DNA of 64,000 nt from Plantago major (Eukaryota > Streptophyta > Magnoliopsida > Lamiales > Plantaginaceae): the NCBI GenBank assembly GCA_026545765.1, contig CM048841.1, positions 4,163,712-4,227,711 of the forward strand, read 5' to 3'. Shown piece after piece: positions 23,264 through 33,078 of the stretch (position 1 is the stretch's first letter; each line of letters opens with the position of its first letter). The notes below the pieces were generated by a model. The model was not told the origin of the DNA. It made no database searches and was given only the letters and a program-made list of their open reading frames with translations. The position numbers and the translations under genes were made by a program.

Positions 23264-23779
23264 TGTTGAGTATAACAAGAACGATCGTCTTCTTCGTTCA
23301 CACCAACAAACACAACGAACAAAATAATCGAACAACAAAGAAATCAACGTGAGAAATTACGTGGTTCGGCTCAAAATCAAGCCTACATCCATGGGAAAAA
23401 CAATCACAGATCTTTATTGCCTTCAATCGTACACAATACAAGTTTGAATCAATTGAATTTGATCAAGAACAAGCTAAAACTGAAAACCGCAACCTATCAA
23501 CTATCTCAATGTAAATTGGATATAGAAACGGTTACAAAGATTGAAATTGATGATGAAATTGTGTTGTGCTAGCTCCTCAAATCAACAGGTGATGATCAAT
23601 TTATAGTAGAGGAAGAAACCGCCTTGTAATTTGTTCCGAATTGTCTCAGCATTCTGCCGTGCTCTGTTTTTCCTTCTTAACCGTTACAATAACGGTTTCA
23701 ACTGCCAGAAGTAATCTCAGCCGTTGAATTCCCAGATTTGATCTCAACCGTCCAATCTGTTTGAGCTACAAAACCAACA
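23264..23779 (-). repeat. 5' LTR of the minus-strand copia fragment (516 bp)
   Basis: In minus orientation the LTR begins TGTTGGTTTTGTAGCTC at 23779 and ends CTTGTTATACTCAACA at 23264, so it has TG-CA borders, with the PBS directly beyond. A TATA box (CTATAAATTG) lies on the minus strand near 23597-23606. No partner LTR was found in the window, so the element is truncated. Confidence 0.85.
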
Positions 23780-24560
23780 ATTTTCGTTGAATCTTTTAAA
23801 TTTTTATTTGATTATAATTCAATCCTAATTAAATCAAATGGAAACCTAATCCACCCTGAAGAAGAAAGATACTCCTTAATTTAATTGCACTTTTCTTAAA
23901 TACTTCATCATTCACATTCAAAACACTACAATATTTTAGTATTGTAGTCGTTACATACAAAACTTCCAATTTGACTAATATATCATAATAATATACTCAT
24001 ATGTACATCTTTACAAAACTGCTATCAATTTTTATTTATTTTCATTCAAATAATCCTCTACCATCGCACAATTTTCATTCATGCTTTATTATTTTTCCAT
24101 TTAAATTATGGTCTTAATCTTATCAATTTGTGTATCTTTTGCAACACCTTATAAGTCAATTTCACCTTATTTGACCAGAATAAGGTGTTTTGACTAAAAT
24201 AAGGTTGTTTGGTAGCACCTTATTTTTCAATCACCTTAAGATATCTTAAGAAATAATGTTCTTCATCAACCTTATTAAAAAATAAGTCACCTTATTTATA
24301 AGCTGTTTTTCTTCTTTAAATTAAAATATCGGCTATTTTATCAGTCAATTTACCAACCACGTTTTACCTTATCAGTCTTAAATTTCAGCTTTATCAGTCT
24401 CAAATTTCAGCTTCCGGTGTATCCAATCACCTTCAGCTAATATTGCCAAACATTGTATTTGATTGAACAAATAAATGTAGAAAGATTATCATAGACCAGG
24501 GTAGGTTGAATTTAATTGGAACCTTAATTGTGACATATATGTTTTGGTGTGTTATGTTGA
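23780..24560. other. AT-rich spacer between the copia LTR and the first surviving MATE exon
   Basis: No coding sequence. The long first exon of MATE genes, which should lie upstream of 24564, is not here. The word ACCTTAT(T) and its complement AATAAGGT recur many times at 24145-24300, a short-motif cluster of MITE-like character. Confidence 0.5.
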
Positions 24561-24675
24561 CAGTTTGGAGGTGTGGTACTTCACGGCTTTGATACTTTTT
24601 GCTAGATACATGAAAAACGCGAAAGTTGCGATCGACACTTTATCCATATGGTACGCACGTATTTAAGAGCGCATC

Positions 24676-24680
24676 TGTAT
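24676..24680. repeat. Target-site duplication TGTAT, left copy
   Basis: TGTAT directly before the left LTR; the same five bases follow the right LTR at 32208-32212. Five-base duplications are standard for copia integrase. They define the insertion as one event despite internal rearrangement. Confidence 0.9.
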
Positions 24681-25676
24681 TGTTAGAACTATTGACGGAT
24701 TGATTCTGACAAGCTTTCATTTACGATGTTACAAGGTTGAATCAACAACGCCTTCAACAAGAAAGACAAAGATTGAACAAAGAACATAACATAGCATTAA
24801 ATGGATAAAAATATTGAACACCATAATAAATTCTAGCCAGTATATATAAAATATACTAATCTTGCCTTAGGCTAAATTTCCACTATCAATAAAAGTAGAA
24901 TTACAAAAACTAGGTTTAATCAATCACAAACGAATGATTAAACTGCAAATTAAGACTAGACATAGAACAGATAATCAAAAACCTATTCTAGTTCAAAGAC
25001 ACTAAAGTAAATCTCAATCCTTAGAGACTACTCACAAGTGAATTCGACAACAATGTCTAGTAAACACAAGAAAAACTATCTCTCAATATGTTGTGAATTG
25101 ATACTATAGAAGATTAGTTTTCTTGCAAGCATTCTTCTTCAATATATAATGTCCAAGTCGAACTGCACTAGGAAGAAGAACGCCTTCTGTTCCCTCTTTG
25201 TGTTCTCAGTCAGAAGAAGCAGCACATAGATTCTTTTCTTCTTTTATATATAGTTGCAGCCATCGATCACAAGAAGAAAGTGGCTTATTTTCTTTCTTGC
25301 TTCACGCGTTCTGGAAGAAGGAAATATCCTTTGATAGATATCTCTAGATCTTTATTTTCTTCTTGCTTCTTATGTGCCCATAACTTACCAAACTCTTTCC
25401 TTCTTTCTTAGATTGCATTCCTTGTGTCCAAAGCAAATCAAAAACCTTCCTTATACAAGTTGCCAGCGCCTAGATCCATTCTTCACGTCTGTTTGCTCTT
25501 CCAGATCTTTTCCTTAAGGCCCAAGTTAGCCAAGTCCAGTCCATCAACTTGAGTTGCAGTCCAACTTGTTATTTCCTACAAAATATCTATAGAAGAACAA
25601 CTACAATCGTTGAACCGGTTAATAAACAAAGAAAGGCAGGATTAATAATAACTAGTGCATATAAATTGCACTTTCA
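24681..25676 (-). repeat. 3' LTR (left) of the Sirevirus-like element
   Basis: On the + strand it runs from TGTTAGAAC to GCACTTTCA; in element orientation TGAAAGTGC to GTTCTAACA. It matches the right LTR over most of its length (for example TATATATAAAATATACT, CACAAACGAATGATTAAACTGC). A minus-strand TATA box (TATATATAAAAG) lies near 25246-25257. The right end borders a PPT. Confidence 0.9.
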
Positions 25677-26088
25677 ATCTCCCCCTTAATACTTGCTTTT
25701 CTTCATAAAAACCTTCCTTATACAAATTGCCAGCGCCTAGATCCATTCTTCACATCTGTTTGCTCTTCCAGATCTTTTCCTTAAGGCCCAAGTTAGCCAA
25801 GTCCAGTCAATCAACTTGAGTTACAGTCCAACTTGTTATTTCCTACAAAATATCCATAGAAAAACAACTACAATTGTCGAACCGGTTAATAAACGAAGAA
25901 AGGCCGAATTAATAAAACAAGTGCAATAAATCGCACTTTCAATCTCCCCCTTAATTCTTGCCTTTCTTCACAGAACCAGAACAAGTAGTTAGTAGGAAAA
26001 ACAAGACAATATCAAACAACTCCCCCTTGCTCCAAGAACTCCACCTTAAAATACCAAGAGTTCAATTGAACAAAACATTCTCCCCCTT
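25677..26088 (-). repeat. Multiplied polypurine tracts and duplicated LTR/PPT junction
   Basis: AAGGGGGAG (minus strand) lies directly inside the LTR at 25679-25687 and recurs at 25943-25951, 26020-26028 and 26080-26088, with a variant at 26567-26574. In addition, 25707-25954 is a second copy of the last 245 bp of the LTR plus its PPT (source about 25440-25690). PPTs prime plus-strand synthesis, so the duplicated junction could have come from priming at different tracts or from unequal recombination. Confidence 0.85.
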
Positions 26089-27480
26089 TTTGTGAGGAAA
26101 GAAAGAAAACAAGGTTCTTTGAAAACTTCGACATCTTAGTAGTCTATTGAGGATCTGCAGACGAAGTACCAATGCGGAGAAATGATGTTGACTCAACATT
26201 GTCGTCAACAATGGCAAGGGTGGTAGCAGAAGCAGAAAAAGAGGTTGGATCAGCTGGAGGGCAGTGTTAAGATAAGAGTGGATGGTCATTTTCACAACTT
26301 ACATGAAAAGTCATGATGGTTGTTGTTGGGTTTGTGCTAGAAAGATTCCTGCAAGTATATATCAAAGCACACAAACTGTACACAACTGTTAATTGAGGAT
26401 TAAAGTAGCAAGTAGTACAGTTATCTATCGAGTCAAAGAAATCAGATAAAATTAGACAATCCTTAGGGAGGTTGACTAATAAACATGATTTTAAAAAAAT
26501 GACTTTTTGAGCAAGAATACAATGCAAGAGTCCAAACAAAAAACCAAAGGAATTTCTGGACCTATACTCCCCCTCAACCCAAAAACAAGCAAAACAGGAA
26601 AGAAAAGACACATCAACACAAAAAATAAGGCATATAAAGTCTCTGTTGAACTGAATGTTGACTCATCATTGAGGGTAACATCGAAAAATCAGACCACTCT
26701 TATTGTAAGCTGTCCAGAAAACCAAGTGTGGAGAGTGCAGATCAGGTTAACACCACTTAATGCTGAAGGTAAAACAGAAAGAGAGAGAAATACCAAAGAA
26801 ACACACTCGATATCACCTCAAATTTTAAAGCAAATACCTTGATTTTGAGTGGGGATGACCATGAGACAGTGAACCATGTCAAATAATTGGAACACGTATG
26901 AATCCCGTCCAAAGCCTAAGCTTATGCAGAGTAAGGTAAACACACGTCTCATGGCATAAAAGACACTCATTGGCCACATTGGGCAAATTGGTACTCAATT
27001 TTGCAAGTGATCCAGCAGCATTACGAAGATCAGCACTTTTGTGCGTGTCAGTTGAAAGTACAGGCCATCAACCCTCACGAACATATGACAACATTGGCCA
27101 CACCGGTATGTGGGTAGTATTTGGTCCTGCCCAACACGGCCCTCGATGGAAACACTTCGAGCCCTTTTTCTTTGATTTCATTTAATTGTTGGAACAAAAG
27201 CAGGAGGTAGCATCAAGTGCGAAGCAAGGTACGAGTAGCAAAAATAACCAAAATCAGCACAAATGGGTTTTATATGAAAATAAACACACTCCAAACTAGA
27301 GACCTTTAAACCTTGGTTTCAAGCAGTCTTTAAAAAACAATGAACCCCTTTTTAGAGCTGGGCAACAGTAACAACTAGAGACAGGCACAGAAGCACAAAA
27401 ACATAAACAAGAAGCAAACAAAAAATACATCACTTTTTCTAACTGCCAATGTTGACTGTGATGTTTAGTCAACATTGGGT
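25960..27480 (-). other. Long non-coding region of the element between RNase H and 3' LTR
   Basis: About 1.5 kb without a supported ORF (short ones at 26062-26295, 26267-26611, 26507-26842 and 26970-27185 show no motif). It holds extra PPT copies and three copies of the AATGTTGA-TCAACATT motif (26184, 26653, 27448). Confidence 0.6.
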
Positions 27481-27493
27481 TCAACAACGAAGA

Positions 27494-28370
27494 TCACAGA
27501 GAGCACAAACCAAGAGATCTTCTAAGACTGAAGAATCTCTCACTATCTAAAGTCTTGGTAAATATATCTGGAAGTTGATTGGTTGTATCTATGTGTTCTA
27601 TGTTAATTACTTGCAGATTGACCAAATCCCTAAGAAAATGATGCCTAATGTCTATGTGTTTCGTGCGTGAGTGCTGGACAGGGTGCTTAGAAATATTTAT
27701 GGCACTAAGGTTATCACAAAACATCAACAGGGTATCACTTTGAAGACCGTAGTCAGTAGCATATTTTTCAACCATACTAGTTGAGTCACACAACTCCCAG
27801 CTGCTACATATTCAGATTCAGCAGTTGAGAGTGACACACAGTTTTGTTTCTTGCTATACCAAGACACTAAATTAGAACCAAGATAAAAGCAACCTCCACT
27901 AGTGGATTTTCTATCACAAGCCCAATCAGAATCACTAAATCCCACTAGATTAGTGTTCGTATCACAAGCATACCATAATCCAAGATTAACAGTTCCTGAT
28001 ATATATCTGAGTATTCTTTTAAATGCAGTCAGGTGTGGGATTTTAGGGTTAGACTAATACCTGGCGCACACACACAGAGAGAACATGATGTCAGGTCGGC
28101 TGGCTGAAAGATACAGAAGGTTGCCAATCATTGATTTGTACAATGTTGGGTCAACATCCTGTCCAAAATCGATTCTGCTCAGCTTCACAGAGGTAGACAT
28201 AGGAGTACTGGACGGTTTAGAGTTCACCAGACCAAACTTTTTGATCAGATTTCTGGCATATTTATCTTGAGACAGAAAGAGACCATCACTTTGTTGTTGA
28301 ATCTGGAGACCAAGAAAGTAACTAAGTTCGCCTATCATGCTCATCTCAAGGGGACCTATTAAGTGAATAA
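27494..28370 (-). pseudogene. RT C-terminus and RNase H of a copia element (copy 1)
   Basis: Minus strand, three overlapping frames. 28370-28054 encodes LSYFLGLQIQQ, LSQDKYARNLIKKFGL and MIGNLLYLSASRPDI, the end of copia RT. 27945-27724 encodes DSDWACDRKSTSGGCFYLG and AESEYVAA, the RNase H core with its DSD acidic motif. 27793-27494 encodes FCDNLSAINIS, HIDIRHHFLRD and LPDIFTKTL, the C-terminal RNase H block. Frame changes near 28040 and 27780 break it. The YVDD region and everything upstream are missing. Confidence 0.9.
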
Positions 28371-28386
28371 TCAAGACATATGAAAT

Positions 28387-28407
28387 CCCCCCCCCCCCCC
28401 CCCCCCC
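28387..28407. repeat. C(21) homopolymer
   Basis: Twenty-one consecutive C, equivalent to G(21) on the element's coding strand. It may be an expanded polypurine tract. Its true length is uncertain, as such runs are prone to sequencing error. Confidence 0.9.
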
Positions 28408-28539
28408 TTTAAGGAATAACAAGCACACAGGGATAGGAAACAAGGCAATATAAGTCTCTGTCAAAAAACTGAATGATAAAGTGCAGTCGATTAATGTTTC
28501 CAGACAATGTTGAATCAACAGAGAACTCAACATTGCTGC

Positions 28540-30430
28540 AATTCGGCACTTTCAATTTGCCTTTGCTCATACAACTTGCAGATAAAGGATCAGTGATACA
28601 AACTGATTATTAACTCCCTCTTAATGAGAGAAAACAATCCTAAAGATTTGAACTCATCATAGGCATGCAACAAGTGTGGGTGATGAGGAGATGGTATATG
28701 ATCAACTCTAAAAATGAATTTAGAAAACCCTGGGACACAACCAAAAAACAATGACGAACAATCATAAAAAGATTTTTGGAAACGAAGATTTTCTTAATTC
28801 AAAACACTCAACAACTCTCCTACCTTTTTGTGATAAAAGGAGAGCAACCAAACATCTTCTCACATTCTGAAGAGATGCTATTGATTTTTTCAGAGCAATA
28901 CTGAGCTGTGGACTTCATTAATAGGACCTGCAATAAGAGTTGTGCAAAGTTGGAGGTTGATGTTGACGCAACATTGAATTCAACATTGACTAATCCAGAG
29001 ACTCCTCCTCACACAGTGCAAGATTATTCTCCAGAAACAGAGCATTAGATATAAAGATTCAGAGAGCAGTGAGAAAGTACGAGAGAAAGTGATATTAGGA
29101 TGGCAAGGGAATAACACACTTCAATCCAAGGGCTACAAAGAAACCTTTGAGACATAACCAAAAATCAATGAAGCACATTCATAAAAGATTTTTGAGAACA
29201 AAGATTTTCTTAACTAGATTGGAGACAATCAGTTAAAAACTACCACTTGTGAAGAAGTTTTAGCAAATTTCAGAGATAATATAGATCAAGCTTTAACAAA
29301 GTAAAAATTACCCCAGGAAAAAAAAACACTTCCCTAAGCAATCGCTCCCTCCAAATCACAACTCTTTCTCTCGAAACTTGAAAAATAAAAAGAAAGACTC
29401 TCATATAAAATAAAGGAACCTCGAACTGGAATCAACTTCTAGTGGAATGTTGTCTTAACAAAGTAGATGACACTCATATCAAGCCCTTTATTGTAAACTC
29501 GCAGTAACAAGAAAAGGTTGCAAATAAAACATGCATGATCCACACTACAAGAAAAGCTGATAAATAGCACATAAGACCCAGCCAGACCACTTAGCCATCA
29601 CTCAAGGATCAAAAGTCAAGCAGACACACAAGGTAGATATGGTGTTATCAAGTCAAGAAGGGGACTGAAGTTTACAACTCAGCAGAGACTTTTAATTAAC
29701 TCTCCAAAATACTTTTATTGTGCATAGAAAAAATTATTTATTTGTGTGAAAATGTCGTCTACTGAATGAAGGCAGCCGGAACCCCAATCATTCCAGTAGC
29801 AAAACAATTTCTTTTAGGCAACACAGATGAGCACATAGGACTGAATGCAGGTAGCCTGAACCCCATACACCCCAGTATCCCAATGCGTACTCATTGCTAT
29901 GTCAATTTATAGAAACAGTCTCAAGCAAGTAATCACAACGGATGAAGGCAGCCGGAACCCCAAGCACCCCAGCTATTCCATTTGTAAGAAAGCACTTTTA
30001 TTTAATCAAGGAGATGTTTTATTATCTCTTTAAAGCTTTCAACACAGACTTCCCAAGGTGACTAGAACCCACAAAAACACATGTGGTACAGATAAACCTA
30101 TCAAACCTTTCATAAGGTGAGTGAATAGCTGAGAAAAATGCCACAATCAAGCTCAAAAGGTGGTATTTAAGATCAAACAATAGGAACACCAACACAAACC
30201 AAGAAACTTTGAGCTTTGATTTCAAGGGCTTTTCAATAAGATATCACTACTATAGAAAAGACACCCACAATTAGTTCCAGGAAGAGATACCTTTGTAAAT
30301 AGTTAGGCACACAGGAAACACGGAAGAGACAGCAAGCAACAGACTAAGCCATTTTTTTAAAAAAAAATTAATTTTTTAATTTTTTTTTTCAATGTTATCA
30401 GTGATGTTGAGATAACATTGACGCCACCAC
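28540..30430 (-). other. Second non-coding region of the element with internal repeats
   Basis: No supported ORF. A block of about 60 bp containing AAAGATTTTTG and AAGATTTTCTTAA occurs at about 28735-28797 and 29150-29215. A motif GCAGCCGGAACCCCAA-CACCCCAG occurs three times (about 29770, 29848, 29946) at near-constant spacing. The layout resembles the region 25960-27480 and probably is the 3' non-coding part of a second element copy. Confidence 0.6.
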
Positions 30431-30436
30431 TGATAA

Positions 30437-30817
30437 TCAAATAAAGCACAGGGCAGTAAACCACCTTAAACACAATAATCTATCATGATTTTGAGGTTTA
30501 CTAAAAATGTCCGCCAGTTTAAGCCAAGATACCATATTATCACTCAAATAGAAAAACCATCGACTTGTGGAATTTCTAACATTCATATCTACAACCCAAT
30601 CACAAAAACAAAAGCATGTACAATCATATTTGGATATATATCTCAAAACATGCTTTTTAGCCTTCAGATGAACTGTGTTAGAGTTGGAAGAGTATCTAGC
30701 ATACACAGAAACTACATGCATCAAATCAGGATAGCTAGATAAGAGAGATAAGAGACAACCAACCATGTGAGATCCAGAGAGATTATTCTGTATCCTAGCA
30801 GATAGATCATGTCTCAC
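30437..30817 (-). pseudogene. RT/RNase H remnant (copy 2), strongly decayed
   Basis: A single minus-strand frame retains the order of the copia RT end and RNase H: MVGCLLSLLSSYPDLMHVV (compare MIGNLLYLSASRPDIM), HLKAKKHVLRYIS, NSTSRWFFYLSDNMVSW and LADIFSKP. Large internal pieces are missing, including the catalytic acidic motif. Its presence upstream of copy 1 in the same element means the interior was duplicated or is a chimera. Confidence 0.7.
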
Positions 30818-30829
30818 CTTTTTGCACAG

Positions 30830-31205
30830 TCTAGCAACCTACCTATATGTTTCATATTCTGTGTCAGGCTTCAATGTTATGTCCAGTGCTGACTCAACAT
30901 TAAGGACAACATTAGGGTTCAGTACAACAGTTTCTAGTTCCATTAGCTCATTCATGTTCCAATCTTATTTATCAAGATGTTCCACATCATTACCTGCATC
31001 ATGAAGAGTAAGAACAAAAATATAATCACATGTAGTAGATATACATGCACACATATCAATTGATTTGATATATGCACGATGTATGATCTTCCAAACATCC
31101 TTATTGGAAAAATCAGTAAAATCTATAACATAAAGACTACAAAAATAGGGATTTGCTTGATCCATCATAAAGTACCAAATCCAAAACACCAATGAATTAG
31201 GTGCT
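30830..31205 (-). other. Leader region inside the 5' LTR, no recognisable gag
   Basis: Where gag should begin there is only a short frame (30965-31192) with no gag motif. It contains one copy of the palindrome-like motif near 30871-30920. Confidence 0.5.
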
Positions 31206-31207
31206 TG

Positions 31208-31220
31208 GCTCTTATGCCAC
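31208..31220 (-). other. Primer-binding site, initiator-Met type, degenerate
   Basis: Minus strand TGGCATAAGAGCC, two bases inside the right LTR, differs at two positions from TGGTATCAGAGCC, the usual plant copia PBS complementary to initiator tRNA-Met. Its position fixes the right LTR as the 5' LTR. Confidence 0.82.
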
Positions 31221-31221
31221 T

Positions 31222-32207
31222 TGTTAGAACTATTGGACCGGGATTGGTACCCTGGACAAGTTTCAGACGATATTGACTATGGTGTTGAGTCAACAACGTC
31301 TTCAACAATAAAGACAACAGTGAACAGTAACGAACAAAACATAGCAGTTTGCAGCGGATAAAAATACTATAAACACCAAGATAAATTCTAGCCGGTATAT
31401 ATAAAATATACTGACCGTGCCTTAGGCTAAATTTCCACTATCAGTAAAAGTAGAATTACAAAAACTAGGTTTAATCAATCACAAACGAATGATTAAACTG
31501 CAAAGACTAAATCTAGAACAGATAATCAAAAACATATTCTAGTTCAAAGACACTAAAGTAAATCTCAATCCTTAGAGACTACTCACAAGTGAATTCGTCA
31601 ACAATGTCTAGTAAACACAAGAAAAACTATCTCTCAATATGTTGTGAATTGATACTATAGAAGATTAGTTTTCGTGCAAACATTCTTCTTCAATGTATAA
31701 TGTCCAAGTCGAATTGCACTAGGAAGAAGAACGCCTTCTGTTCCCTCTTTGCGTTCTCAGTCAAAAGAAGCAGCACGCAGATTCTTTTTCTTCTTTTATA
31801 TATAGTTGCAGCCATCGATCACAAGAAGAAAGCGGCTTTTTTTGTCAAGTGTATTTGATTCACCTCGTTCTTGCCAGTTCACACCAAATTCGATCGTATA
31901 TGGCTCTTTCCAAAAGTCTTGAATGCAAATAAAAAACATCCCCTAGATAAGCTTCGCGACCGGGCGGTCTTCGTAATAGAAGAGACATTTGGCGATAAGC
32001 TTGGGCTTGTTTGGAGGGATCATCATAAATGATTAAAGTGTTCCTTAAGGCCCAAATTAGCCAAGTCCAGTCCATCAACTTGAGTTGCAGTCCAACTTGT
32101 TATTTCCTACAAAATATCCATAGAAAAACAACTACAATCGTTGAACCGGTTAATAAACGAAGAAAGGCAGGATTAATAATAACAAGTGCAAATAAATTCC
32201 ACTTACA
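31222..32207 (-). repeat. 5' LTR (right) of the Sirevirus-like element, with a foreign patch
   Basis: It starts TGTTAGAAC and ends CACTTACA on the + strand. It follows the left LTR closely up to 31838, then about 200 bp is unrelated (31839-32040), and it rejoins the left LTR at TTCCTTAAGGCCCAA. The left LTR has about 230 different bases in that interval. A minus-strand TATA box is near 31794-31805. Confidence 0.9.
31839..32040 (-). pseudogene. atpA: Organelle-derived filler in the LTR: chloroplast atpA fragment
   Basis: Within the replaced LTR segment, minus strand 32040-31902 encodes [34 protein letters not shown] and HSRLLERA without a stop. This is the middle of the ATP synthase alpha subunit. 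The [13 protein letters not shown] and GREAY spellings fit the plastid gene, since mitochondrial atp1 normally has DLSKQAVAYRQMS and GREAF. Only 139 bp (46 codons) are present, with one change (normally GREAYPGD). The adjoining 63 bp (31839-31901) leave the atpA frame and may come from another source that I could not identify. It has no function here as atpA. Confidence 0.9.
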
Positions 32208-32212
32208 TGTAT
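32208..32212. repeat. Target-site duplication TGTAT, right copy
   Basis: Matches 24676-24680 exactly. MATE intron sequence resumes after it. Confidence 0.9.
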
Positions 32213-32504
32213 ATTCCAGAATACACCTATAAAATCTTTCAAATTTAATTAGCATGATTTATGTGGAAAGGTTAGGTGAATTGTAATTTTGGTGCGAAAT
32301 CTTCTTTGATTTTGGTCCTGTTCAGATTTTCTTTTCTACTTATAAAAGAACCTCGGTACGTATGTACATATGTATTTACAAGTTTTGCCCTGCATTTTAC
32401 AAAATAAACCCCCAAAAGTTTCAAATTAACGTAAATACTCCAACTGATTTAATTATTCAAAGTGCAACTGTAATCTTCCACACCATCACCACTTACATAC
32501 TATC

Positions 32505-32705
32505 TCCGTCCCGGAGAACTTTATATGTTAAGTTGACGTAGAGTTTTAGGTGAAAATTTAAAGTAATGATAAGATATATAAAAAGTGTGAAAAATGTACT
32601 TTTAGTAGCAAAATGTGTAATTCACGTGTAAAGTTTAGATTATTTATTATTTGTTGGGTGTAAGGTAACTTCAATTTTTACTAATGCATAATATCTGTAG
32701 AATTA
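32505..32705. mobile_element. Stowaway-like MITE in MATE intron (family of 18437)
   Basis: It begins ACTATCTCCGTCCCGGAGAACTTTATA and contains GTGTAATTCACGTGTAAA and TTATTTGTTGGGTGTAAGGTA, which are inverted counterparts of the 18437 element. The right terminus is eroded. Confidence 0.7.
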
Positions 32706-32820
32706 ATTAGATCAATATATAATAGTCCATACATTTACACCTCTGAATCATGTAAGTCTCGACCTAATGCATTCGGGAGGGACCTGATCGACTGATATTC
32801 TTAATTATAGGTATAGGATA

Positions 32821-33078
32821 CTACTTTATCCGTCCCGTCCCATATTACCCATTTTGACTTTTTTTGGTCAACCGTTTTCAATTTTGACTACGAATAAATT
32901 TTAAACGGTAAATGTAAAATATTCAATTAAATTATATTATGATACTTTAAGGACTAAAGTTTTATAATATAATTTAATTAAACATTTTACATTTGCGGTT
33001 TAAGATAATTAAAGTTGGACAATGTTGATTGGAAAAAGTCAAAGTGGGTGGTAACATGGGACGGGACGGAGGAAGTAA
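32821..33078. mobile_element. Stowaway-like MITE with well-kept inverted repeats
   Basis: The left end CTACTTTATCCGTCCCGTCCCAT and the right end ATGGGACGGGACGGAGGAAGTA are inverted partners; pairing extends about 45 bp (CATTTTGAC / GTCAAAGTGGG). The centre has TAAATGTAAAATATTCAATTAAATTATATTA and its complement. TA bases flank it. The same family is at 61915. The missing MATE exon would be expected nearby. Confidence 0.82.

Larger units (their letters stand above)
24681..32207 (-). mobile_element. Sirevirus-like Ty1/copia element, rearranged and non-autonomous
   Basis: A 7527-bp element on the minus strand with LTRs at 24681-25676 (3') and 31222-32207 (5'), TSD TGTAT, a PBS beside the right LTR and repeated polypurine tracts beside the left LTR. 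Multiplied PPTs and a long non-coding region between RNase H and the 3' LTR are known traits of Sireviruses. Internally there are two RT/RNase H remnants (27494-28370 and about 30437-30817) and no recognisable gag, protease or integrase, so it must have been mobilised in trans or rearranged after insertion. It lies in an intron of the MATE pseudogene. Lineage is inferred, not aligned. Confidence 0.87.

Noticed and set aside
28387..28407. C(21) run considered as a regulatory G-quadruplex
   Set aside because: An unbroken homopolymer in a decayed retroelement next to expanded polypurine tracts is more simply slippage; length may also be a sequencing artefact.
31860..32078. Minus ORF considered as a nuclear ATP synthase alpha gene or mitochondrial atp1 copy
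   Set aside because: Only 46 codons match, the ends are LTR sequence, and residue choice fits the plastid gene, so it is an organelle-DNA fragment.
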